Below, in pieces: positions 11,946 through 23,900 of a DNA stretch of 64,000 nucleotides. Made by a program: the position numbers and the translations under genes. The notes under the pieces were generated by a model. That model worked only from the letters and a program-made list of their open reading frames with translations, searched no databases and had not been told where the DNA came from. Origin of the DNA: Apis mellifera (Eukaryota > Arthropoda > Insecta > Hymenoptera > Apidae); the NCBI RefSeq assembly GCF_003254395.2, contig NC_037640.1, positions 11,008,789-11,072,788 on the forward strand, in the 5' to 3' direction. The stretch's first letter is position 1. Each line of letters begins with the position of its first letter.

Positions 11946-13564
11946 GGGAAAGTTCCAATTTTTAAGAAAAATAAAATTAAAAATATCAGATTTAACAAAT
12001 CTAATAGAGGATACGAAACGAATCTTTTTCATTGCTTGTATATATAAATAAATTCCTCTGCTCCCTGATGATTCATAAAATAATCGTACCAAGGGCAAAC
12101 AAGAATTTCTCGTTCTTGCACATACGAGCAACCCTCTCCGCGCGGCCGTTTAACCAAAGGAACCGTGCATGAGCCGAACGCACGCACATGCCTGTATAAT
12201 AGCGCCCTGTTCCTCGAGGGGATGCGCGGATGTCGCCATCCATCATCGCGCATATGCTGCTCCGTACGATAAACCCTTCCTCAAGGTGTTCAAGGGCGGT
12301 GGAATAAGTTTAAAGGGTCAACAGTCACAGCTGTTGTGCTCGAGTCCCCTAACACTTGAAAATAACGAAATTTTCAAAAAATCCAACCAAACGATTCCTC
12401 GATATACACACGTTACATGTTACGCCTGGAAAAAGAATACAAAAATGAAGAAGGAAAGGAAAAACAGCGAGATGGAAGAAACAATATTATTTTTCCGCGC
12501 GAACGAACCCCTTTCGCGATCGGAGGATGCACGCTTCGAACGGAGAATCTATGGGGGTCACGTGCCGGCACACGTGACCCGTCTACGCGCGATGAATTCG
12601 AGCCTGGCGAGCCTAAGCGCGTCGCGCTTTGAGTGTGCAAGTGCATGTCCCACGCGCGCGCCACACACGCTCGCTCCCTCGTGCGTATCCCTGAAAGATG
12701 CGAGCGTGCGATCGGAGCCGAGGGATGGTTTCCGCCTCATTGTGCGCCCGATCCTTCTTCATCCGTTAGTTTTAATTCACCGTATTGTCAAGTGGCGCTG
12801 GCCAAATTTGTTATTGTATCGGATTATGGTCATTTTACGCGGCCAACGATGGGAGAGATGTGACCGTATGCGCGATTCACCAATATTACTATTATTTTCG
12901 ATAGTTTTTTGGATGAAGATTTTGCGTTATATTTCGAGATAAGAATAGTGTTGTTGGAATATAAAGTTAGATAGAGAGAGATAAATTAATCTTCGTCCGA
13001 AGGATAAGATAAGAACGAGATAATTAAACAGGGGGTGAAATAAGAGTGCAAGAAAGCGTAAGAAAGGTGCGGGTTGCTTAGATTAGAGTCCAAGGTCACG
13101 TAAGTGTACGTAACTCCACCATCTCAGAATCGCAATTACATTCTGAAGATTACCGTAGATTCGTAGGATACAGCCATATGCAGAAACTTGATGATGGAGC
13201 GTTGTAGAGCGTTCGGTCAAGATTAATCCAATTTCGGTGGAGGATCGTGGCAGCGTTATAACACTTCTCCCTGCATCGAAATCAATCACGCTTCGCGAAC
13301 TTTCTTATAGTTTCCTAACAACCGACTACCGTATCAATCTATAAATAACTGAAGAATAAATTCACGTACACGTCCTATAAGAAAAATGAAAGAACCTCGA
13401 TAAAGTAGCTCTAAACAAATTTGATAAAATTTCCAGATATTTTGTCGAATTAATAAGACTCTCAAATTTTTGTAGCAAGAGGCTATGAAAAGTAAAACCT
13501 ACGAGATAAAGTTAATTTAGATACGTAAATAATTTGATGACTAAGAAAGCTGATTATTATAAAC
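11946..13564. other. Gene-free stretch with paired E-box palindrome
   Basis: It contains a 257-codon plus-strand open frame (12,169-12,942) that I judge to be chance. A long inverted repeat of two CACGTG boxes lies at 12,555-12,580. The minus strand at 13,083-13,289 is open and ends next to a possible 5' splice site, but resembles no domain I know. Confidence 0.45.
12555..12580. promoter_or_regulatory. Inverted pair of CACGTG E-boxes
   Basis: GGGTCACGTG at 12,555-12,564 and its exact reverse complement CACGTGACCC at 12,571-12,580 are separated by six bases. Each half carries GTCACGTG, the extended E-box bound in animals by bHLH-zip factors of the USF, MITF/TFEB and CLOCK/CYCLE groups. Binding is inferred from the motif only. 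Confidence 0.5.
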
Positions 13565-14325
13565 AACCTTCTTTTTGTATCTAAGACATCAATTTTCAAA
13601 TATCGTAACTGGGATAATGATAAAAATTCGAAAGGAAATCGATAATTCCAAATTTCTCTATTCGTTTCCCTCATCTTTCTTCGAAAAATCTTCGCCCACA
13701 TTTCCCAAAAATTTACAAATATCGTAACTGGGATAACGATAAAGATTCGAAAGAAAATCGATAATTCCAAGTTTCTCTATTCGTTTCCCTCGTCTTTCTT
13801 CGATAAATCTTCGCCCCTCTTCACCCACATTTCCCAAAAATTTACAAATATCGTAACTGGGATAACGATAAAGATTCGAAAGAAAGCATCGATAATTCCA
13901 AATTTCTCTATTCATTCCTCTCATCTTTCTTCGAAAGATCTTCGTCTCTCTTCATCCACATTTCCCAAAAATTTACAAATATCGTAACTGAGATAAAGAT
14001 TCGAAAGGAAATCGATAATTCCAAATTTCTCTATTCGTTCCTCATCTTTCTTCGAAAGATCTTCGCCCCTCTTCACCCACATTTCCCAAAAATTTACAAA
14101 TATCATAACTGGGATAATAAAGATTCGAAAGGAAGCATTGATAATTCCAAATTTCTCTATTCGTTTCCCTCATCTTTCTTTGAAAAATCTTCGCCCCTCT
14201 TCACCCACATTTCCCAAAAATTTACAAATATAATTGGGATAACAATAAAGATTCGAAAGGAAATCGATAATTCCAAATTTCTCTATTCGTTCCTCATCTT
14301 TCTTCGAAAGATCTTCTCCCTTTAT
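13565..14325. repeat. Minisatellite, six copies, unit 121-131 bp
   Basis: TTTCCCAAAAATTTACAAAT begins at 13,701, 13,830, 13,961, 14,082 and 14,210, with a further partial unit on each side. Periods are 129, 131, 121 and 128 bp. Units also share AAAATCGATAATTCCAA and CATCTTTCTTCGAAAGATC. Copies differ by small indels. The array ends about 170 bp from the EGF-like exon, in the intron downstream of it on the minus strand. Confidence 0.92.
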
Positions 14326-14492
14326 GGGAGGCGGCGAAACATCCCTCTCCGTCTTTCATCCCCTCGATTCCTCTTTGAACATCGATCGAATAACAACCCG
14401 TCATCTCCCTCATGGATGTAATTATAATAAATGATAATGTATTTTAATTATAGTATAGTAAATGATAATAAGAATAAGAATAATCCACTCAC

Positions 14493-17400
14493 TCGCAATG
14501 CGACTCGCCGCGCAACGGTGACACGCAGACTCCTCCGTTCTTGCAAGGGCTGGGCGAACACGACACGATACCTGAAACAGTGAAAAAAAAATTCATCAAT
14601 CTCCTCCTCCTTCCTTTTTTCCTTTTTCCCTCCTCCTCGGAGGAGGAAATTTTCCGAAATGGAAAAACTGCCCTCCTCGAAGCTACACGTTTATCGTGCA
14701 GCGAGCAATTAAACCGCGGGTCGGGGAGGAAGGCGCGAGTTACCGCGCCTGGAGAAACCTTTGACACGCCGTGCAAAGTGAACTTTCGTGTATCCCCTCC
14801 CCATTCGTCGGGGGATACGATAGAGATAAGGATAGGAGGAGGGAGTTGGCGAAAAAAAGGGGGAGTCACCTTTAAGGGAGCGAAAATTATCGGTGGCCAC
14901 CTTTTACCAGCTCGGGTGTAAAAGGGCCGGAGGGGGGGATCGAGCCACCCGCGCCGCTCTTCCTCGTCTCGTCGGAATAATTTCACACGGACCCAGCGCT
15001 TGCACGTGCGTTGCTTGCGTCACGTGCAGAGAGAAGCCGAGGAGAGGAGAGGAGCTTGCACAACACGCGTCCGCACGGGAGAAAAGCCGTTTAAAAGTCG
15101 AGGTTTCTCGATTTAATGAAAAACAGAAACTATATTAAATTGATTAAAGATATCTCAACAGCATAAAAGATAATTCGACGTGGGATGATTTGTGAAATTG
15201 TCGAAGGGTGTGAAGTAATTAGAAGAGGAAAGGAGAAACGAGATTTCGATGCCCGGTCTCGAAATAAGGAAGAAGAGCAGATAGCTTGTTGTTAAATAGT
15301 TAAGCATTGGTGAAGGGGGAAAGCATTCGGGTTGGATATTTTCCACCCCGTGAATACATTTGTATATCTTAGGTTTAATGTATTCCTTTTCGTTGGAACC
15401 ATTAATGTCGAACCTCAAATAACATTCGCGCTAAATCACACTCTCGGGGAACGTGTGTTTAAAAGTCGATTAACGTGCCCCGCGCCGCATAAAGTACGGC
15501 GTAGCGACTAATGCACACACCGGCACCGGCCATAATAACGTAGCAAATAACTGCTTAACATGGAGGGGGAAGGGAGGGAGGCAACAAGACCAACTTGACG
15601 CGCTTATGTTTTATCAGCGAGCTCTGGAGAAGGGGGGATTCCTTGTCTACGTGACCTCCGCGGAACTTTACAATCCTACGTAATGCAACAGTCCCTCGAT
15701 GCGATCGTTTTTCGCTCAACTTTGACCGAGAAATAATACCTCGGATAGGATCGATTATCGAAAACGATGGAGTAAGACTTCGTCTTCCGGTAAACGCGAT
15801 TGACGCGTGCGAGAAAGGAGGAAAAAAAGAGAAGAATAAAGCCGCGTGACGTAAAGGACGTGGTGTCGCGTGGGACGCGGAAAGTCATTCTAAACGTCTT
15901 TGTAAATGTCATCTTAATGGCATACATTTCTCGAGTTGGCCACGTCCTCACGCAACCGCGTGAACATTCGCGACACGCGCGTGCACTTAGAATTCACGAG
16001 GTTTTGCCGCGCGCCGTTCGAGGAAAAACGCGTTCTCAAATTTTCGAACCGAAACTTGAAAGCGAAATAACTCGTAAGAATAAATATTAATCGACAGTTA
16101 GAGTGAAGTAAAGCGTTTGCTTCTCTCGAATTTTCTCCGGAAGAAAGAATCGATGCACGAGAAAATGATAAGGAAGAAAATTGTCGGAGAGAAAGGGGCG
16201 ACGATCGAGGCAACGAAGAGACAAGTAGCAACGACAAGAGGATGAGATCAGTTAAACCAAACTGCCTTCGTGACAAATCCTCCGTTTCCTCTGCCGGTTC
16301 GCGACTCTCGTGTGCGCGCGCCACACACACACACACGCTAAATACGTAGGATGCGAGCATCTTCAGTGTGATTCCTCGGGATTTCCGTCCACTCTCGTCA
16401 AACCACTGTTAATTCCTCTCGTTTCTTCTTCTTCGCAAAGAGAAAATTTCTGCAAAATCCGTATTTTTCACGGTCGTTGGAAACATTGGAGAAAGAGGAG
16501 GAAATTACAAGGAGAAGGAGAAAGTGAAAAGCGATAATTAGGGGGGAAAATTGACGGTAATTTTTTTCGACAATGGACGGAAGTGAATCTCACTCTCTCT
16601 CTACGCATGAAATATCCTAGTATGAAAATTCGTTCCTCAATGTTATAATCCCAAAACAGTAGCATTTCCTCGTGGAAACGCAGCTCGTGCAATATTAACA
16701 ATCTGCATATAGTTGGAACGAAGAGGGAGGGGGAAAATGAGTTTAATTGTTTCAATTCCAGAGTAAATTGCATCGCCAGTAGAAAGCCACCAGTTGAATT
16801 ATGCCTTCCTTCCTGCTCGTCCGCGAAAATTAATTCGCGCCCGCGCTAATAACGGAACCCCTTCCTCCCCCTCCCCGTGCAAATTGTCACGAAAGCGAAA
16901 AGAGAACAGATGGATGGATGGATCTGTTGCGTCATCGAGTCGCACGTCATACGAGTCGGAAGAGTCGAGTGTCACCTTCTCTCCGTTTCCAATTCACGAT
17001 ATTAAATTTCCCTGCTTCTACTAGATGATGATAATACAAAAGGAAAAAAGGAGAGAAAATTAATTTATTCCCACCTCTCCATCTCTCACGGAAAAGATAC
17101 GAAGAAAGAAAGTTCTTTTCAACTTTATTATTAAATTCAAATGCGCTTTTGCCAACGACGGGAGAAACAAGTTTTCTTACTCCGATTGAATAAAATATTC
17201 GAATTTCCTTCTTGTTGAATTACTTTAAAATTATACACGAAATACAATTGAACAACTCGATCGAAAATACAGCATTTAAGATCGATATGCAACAAGAACC
17301 GTAAAAATATCTCGAGCGATTCATTAACGAATATCGAATGGACGATCGAGGCAACATCGCTTGCGAGAGATTTAAATCGACGCGTTCCGTCACGCGTGCG

Positions 17401-20400
17401 TTTCAGCGTGCAGTTATGCGTGTAGCAGAGCGGGCGCGCAGAATTTCCCCGCGCAATTTTTCACCGCGAAATCTCCGTCGACACCGCGCCGGCTTCCACC
17501 AGCGAAGAAGGTACACGCGAGTTTACGTAAATCTCATGTTCCAAACGCAAATGCTAGCTCGTGAAACATGGAAGAACGATCGTATCGCAGCTGGAGAGAA
17601 GTGGAAACACAATTTGTCCCATTTGATAATCCCACCTTTTTAGCGCAACTATTCATCCGAAGATTGTTTTAAATTCGCTCCAAGCGATCGAAATTATATT
17701 ATCTCTCGTCAGACGAGATAATTAACTCGATTCGTCCCCGAAATGAGTGATCAAAAATCGGGATAAGATGAACAAGTTGGCCAAGACGACGAGAAAGTGG
17801 TATAAGTTTACCTGCTCCTCCGTTCCCGGTATTGTTTCCTCCCATTATATTGATCTTCGATCCTCCAGCCAGGGGGACATTCTTATCGCATTAGGTTTTC
17901 CAGGTACGAACCTGGAGAAACATTGGAGAACCGCTCTTACCCGGCGGGATGAAGCTAATTGAAATCTAGAATCCAATCTCGTGTGCGTTGCATCCGACAC
18001 GGTGTCAATGCCGCGGGAGCATATCTCGAGTTCTCTCTCTCTTCAAGATCCAAGAAGAATATATATGTGCATTCTTCTCTCTCTCAGCGACACGCGTGTA
18101 TTCGAGCCTGGACAAAGAGGGATGTACTCTCAATCAGCGTGGGCGACGTACGATTCGCGCTGGCAACTCTTGCTGCTCGCGAGGAGCCCTACGCCCACGC
18201 GTAAATCAGAAGCGAGCCAGGCGTGCCCTTAACGCCATTCCGAGAACCGAAGTATTATTAATAAGCTAAAGCGTTGCATAATGCAAGCAAGATCGAGGTC
18301 TTCTCTTTTTCCGAAATATTGGATCGAAAGAATATGACAGTGGAGATGAAAGGAGAGTGTAGGTTAATGGAGGCGGTCGATCGAGTCACGATCTCGATTA
18401 CGTAATCGTTTGATTTACACGTCTCCTTTCGCCAGCTGGAAGAAAGAATTCGCACCTATCCTTGACAAGTGGAACATCCACTTTTACTATTCTCTCTAAT
18501 AAAAGATATTTTCGAATATTATTATTACAACGATCCTTCTTTTTAAATATTATTTTAAATTTTATCTTAATTTCGAGTCGATTCCGCGCCACGGAATTCC
18601 ATTACGAAACGAACGTATCGTCTTCGAAATGTTAAACGTGAGCGTTCTTACGGAGAGAAGAGGAGGAGGGGGAGAGCGATGACGTCGCTCCTCGTCGGTA
18701 TCGCAATTAGCAAACGTTCCCGGAACAGAGAGAGAGAGAGAGAGAGGGAAAAAGTTTCTCTTAGGGGACTCGGTTCGCTCGCATTCCACGCGTGAAACGA
18801 GATTCGCCTCGCGATCGAACGAACGCATTTCAACCTTTGCTTCGTCGATACTACTCGAGTACTTGATTTCGCTACGTAAGTATATGAATGAAGGAGAAAA
18901 TCCTATTCATCGATTCATTGTTCCCTGAAACTTCATTCAACAAAGTTCGTTATTACCGATCGATGAGAAAAGAGAGAAAAATACGAATGAATGAATTAGC
19001 GAACGAGCAAACGTTTACTTTTTCGAAAGAAGAAGGAATGCTAGTGAACTGGAGCGAAGCAACGATGATAACTGATTTATGATCAGACGCCGGTTGACAC
19101 GTAGCGCGGACGGACGAGCCACGAGTTGAAAATGCTCGGTCGAAACGATGATAAATCATTGACCCGTTATCCCGGTAATCGGAGGGAAATTATTCCACGG
19201 TTAATCAACCCGATGGGTTATACTCGCATTATCGTTTACAAACATTACCGTCTTATTTTTCGCTCGATTAAATCATTCGATATTAAATTAATACTCGTGG
19301 CAACAACGTTTCTAGCCGTGAGAAGCTCGTAAATCAAGTGAAACGCAACGAGAGAGAGAGGGAAGGAAAAAATCTCGTTAATTCGTTACCAAGCAAATTT
19401 ATCATCATGACACTTTCCACGAGTTGTAACACTAGCTCTAATCCTAATATCCCTGTTACAGGAAAAGGTAATTTTCCAGTATTGCGAGAAAAAAGAAACG
19501 TTCGAAAGGATATGGAAAAAACGTTCCTCCTCATTGTTTCCACTTTATTTATGTTACACGATGCGACTTGCACAGGTGCGTATCTTCGATAAATTAAATA
19601 TGAATTATGGAACGCGATAAATGATAACATTAAGGCTTCCTAACAAATCAGAGCGAGTCTACATAGTCATCTTATGCTAATCTGTTCACTCTTTTTTATT
19701 CATTAATCCCAGCTGATCCAATTTTCCAAAATATCGATCAAAGAGATTATCCAGATAATCGAATATTAAAAAAAACGAAAGAGAGAGAGAGAGCTTCTTA
19801 ATAGAAATTTGTCGTCGTTTATTCCAGGATATTTATCGTGGATTGTTATCAGAGACCGAGTTCGTCTCGAAGGAATCGAAGTTGCGATGCAAACGAGGAT
19901 CGCCTCGCTCATCCTTGGCGCAGAACACGGAAGATTACCGCCGTGGCGATTTTATCCTCTGAAAGGTGGACGTGCCTAAGCAGCGCCGACGCGGCGCGAA
20001 AAGGATACACTCCCACGCCGACGCGGACGTGCGTTACCTCCTCGTGAGAAAAGGGTTTCTCGAAGGAGAATCTCGTCGATACGAATTTTCATCCCGTTAT
20101 TTCTTTACGAAACAACGGGATGAGGGGGAAGAAAAAGAAATTTTCCTTCAAAATTTTCGCAATGTTCATTTGCACGCGATGATTACAACGTGAGAGGAGA
20201 GAATCGGTGCAAATATAAACAGGATTTCGCGAAAGGAGAAGGGATTCGAAAAATTGTTAAAGTTCGAAAGCCGCCTACCACGCGGTTTCGTCACCGACAG
20301 GAAAACAAATCGTCTTTCGGTGCTATCGGCCGCGTCAATCGCGGTGCGCTGCCGTTCCCGAGACACGTAAATTTCGCGCGTGGTGTGTGGGAGAGACGAT

Positions 20401-20950
20401 CCCCTCGAGGCCAGTCCCCCTCGAGTTAGCGAGCTCTTCGATCTTGATCGAGAGGAGAGCGGAAAGGTGGACGTTCGAATAGAAAAGTAATCGACCGATC
20501 CCCTTTTTTCAATTTTTCCATTACTCTTCCTCTTTTTTCTTCACTCGTTCGAATACAATTTACCAAAAATACTTCTAGACTGCAGAATTGATCCCCTTCC
20601 TGGATCAATAATCATAATAATAAATTACGGATGATTTCGCATCCATCGAAATATAGCGCTCCCCAAATTTTGAGATCGAATCGAACTGCCATTGATTTCA
20701 GATTTTGGATCGTGTTTGTCGAGGAAGGAGTAAAATCGCGGAGGAGTAAAAAAAATACCGCCCACGCAGCTCTGCAACAAATCCTCCTCTCCTGTCGTCG
20801 CAGCGGGTGGATGATTCCCCGACCACCGTGGAATTTCGATGGGACAGCAACTCTCTCTCTCTCATTCCACCAAACGAAATAATTCTCTCTCTCTCTCTTA
20901 TTCCACCAAACGAAATAATTCTCTCTCTCTTATTCCACCAAACGAAATAA

Positions 20951-20981
<31 letters not shown>

Positions 20982-23900
20982 ATTCCATCGAACGAAATAA
21001 TTCTCTCTTGCGCGTGGAGGGAAGCGACACGTGGAGGAAAGCCATTCCTGCATTCCGCGCCCTCCGTCGAGCACCGTGTTTCGGTTAAATTAACCGAATG
21101 CCCGGCGAGCATCGCACGTTTTCGAGCCCGAATTCGGGATTCTCTAGCTCCCCTTCGACCGTGTTCGTCGAATAGAGAAACACGACGGGTCCTCGTCGTC
21201 CCACACTTGGAAACTTGTTTCGATATATCTCGTATACGTTAGGCTCGAAAAGTATCTTTCTTACGTTAATAATAATAATAAGTTAATTTGTGAAAGATGA
21301 TGGAAGAGAAATTTGGTAAGAAGAAGAAACGAGGGAAGGAAAGATGTAAGGAATCGATCGGTGTAAAATTGGAGCGCGAACTAAGTAAGCGGATTATAAA
21401 TAGGGAAGAGTGCGAATAGTGTATCGCGTGTAACAATGAACAATAACGCATCTCGTGAAGGAACGAACGAGTGAATGAAAGTTCTGAATGAGGAGTTGAA
21501 CAGTCACAGGCGCATGATAAATGTTATGGCGGCATAGGCGCACATAAATATCAGGGAAAATACACGCGGCGCTGTAAGCAACGATGCTATCGAACGATTG
21601 CACGCGTACGTGCTTTTTACCCATCCGAGAGCCATCGTTCTTAATGCCATCGTAACCCGCCGTTTTAACGTTTTCCCCTCGAAAACCTAGTGATAGAATT
21701 TCTCGAGAAAAATTATAGCGATAATAATAATCGAAATATCGCGCTCCCCAAATTTTGAAATCGAACCGATCTTTTCTTTCAATTTTAGCCAATTTTTGCT
21801 AAACGATTCGAGACTCGTTTGAAAGAAGCAGAGCGTTTTACTTCTTGTAATTATCGTCTTCCACGATTCTTGAAGCAATTTCCAAAACGGAGAATCGATT
21901 CGTGGCGACCATTTCTCGCGTGACGACAAAACGCCATTTTCACGAATTTTCAACAATTTCGCGTTTGCGAGATACAAAAGAAATCATGAACCAATTTCCG
22001 TATTAAATATATAATTAAGTTCGTAATTCGACGATAAGAAAAAAGATACGAAAATCGATGAACAACCGGATAGATTCTTAGAGTTGATTTTACTTTCGAA
22101 AAATATCGTCTCGCCACTTTCGCTCTCTCGTAAGACAGAAAATTTATAGGTTAATTTCTTACGTAACGATCCTACATGCGCGACATCTCTCTTTCGACGA
22201 TCTAACTTTTTATCCTCGAATCGGCGAAATTGCAGGCAAGATATTAAAGTAAGGGGTGAGGGAAGAGTTTCGAGCTGAATTTCGAGGCAGTTGGAGATAA
22301 GTTGGAAAGGGGCATCGGGGTTCAGGGATCGTATAAGGCGTCGTGCAGTATTCGAGAAACTCGGTTACGACCGAACGGGAGCGGTAACGCTCATCTCTGT
22401 CCATCTCTGCCCACGGTTACGAGTGCACGTGCTACGTGTTTCTCGGCCGGCCAAACACCGCAACCGTGCACAATGCACGGCAGAATTCCATTCTGTATAC
22501 ACGCAGGCGCGCGCGCATGCGCGCACAAATTTGCCTTTTCCATCGTTACATACCTCGGGCTGCGTACCTCGGGTAGTTCATCGCGGCTGTTTACTTTGCC
22601 TAGTCGTAAACTCCTCGTCCACGATTATATTTTTTTTCTTCTTTCTTTATCGCTCCCTCCTCGAAACACCTCCCCGAAGTCGAAATCGTTATTCGAGAAA
22701 ATTCTCGGGGGAGAATTTTTCCTTGGATTTTTTTCAAAAAATCGACGGTTGCAGGATAATTGAAATTCACACCGATATTTCGTCGAGAATCTCTTCGTTC
22801 TTTTCTTCGACCGGTATGATAAATGGAATAGGAAGAGAGAGAGAGAGAAAGGATTCGTATTCGTAAAAAATTTATCACTCGAAGAAACCTCGTCAAAGCT
22901 TTTTTATTTCTTTTTTTTTTCACTCGTATCCTTGACGAGAGGCGTCATGCCGGGATACTTGATAATATTTTGCAAAATGAATTTTTCTTTCCTTCTCTTT
23001 TACGCGTCATTGATTATGATTTATAGAGTAATCTTAATGTCACCTGGTTGATCTCGCTTCGCGATTGGTCGAAATTGATCTTTAACGAGTCGACTTAGGA
23101 AGATTCTAGAACCTCTGTGGTAACCTTTCCTTAAATTAAATCGTGAAATTTCACCTCGACGTGATTTATCTCCTTTTTTTTTTTTTTCTTGTTAAATTGT
23201 CGCGTACGCATTTTAAATCATCGACTCGCATAAAATCGATGTAAAATTAAACGTATCCTTTGATACAATCTACGCGTAGGCTCGTAAACGCATTATTAAA
23301 CGCGACTTGAATATTAAAAATATCTACTTCGGAGGTCTCGAAAAATATCTCACGTTTCAATTTGGAAAGTCTATCTATAATTACTTTAAAATCTTACAAC
23401 GCTTTCTCCTTCTTCTTCTCCATTTTTTTAAATAATGGATATAAATAAAACAAGGTGCGTCTCTCCCCTCTCTCGATTTATATTGTGTTCATCAAATATA
23501 GGATCTCCAGTTTCATTAAATTTAATTAATGATATTATTAATTGGAATAGTTTCATGATTAAAATTTATATTAGTAATTTTAATAATATATCGTTTATTT
23601 AGATTTATTTATTTGTTAATCATGGAAAAATTTCTGTGAGATTTAAAATTAAAAATGGAATTTTAATTGAATATTTTGTATTATTAATACGTTGAATTCC
23701 TTTAAATTTAATATTTTTAAAACTTTATTTTATTTAAATAAGTTATTAAAATTAAATTTAAAATATTGATTCGTGGGATCAATGATATAATAATAAAATC
23801 GAGGAGTATAATTTTTTTTTCCCGCGTCGTTATTCCGGAATTCCAAGTTTGGCACATAATATCCGCAATTTTATCCCGATCGTTCGAGCTCAACTATTTT

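Noticed and set aside
12169..12942. A 257-codon plus-strand open frame starting with ATG
   Set aside because: The sequence is Arg/Ser/His-rich with no domain. It runs through the E-box palindrome and a low-complexity A-rich stretch, lacks consistent codon preference, and has nearly as long frames on the other strand. It is most likely chance in GC-richer DNA.
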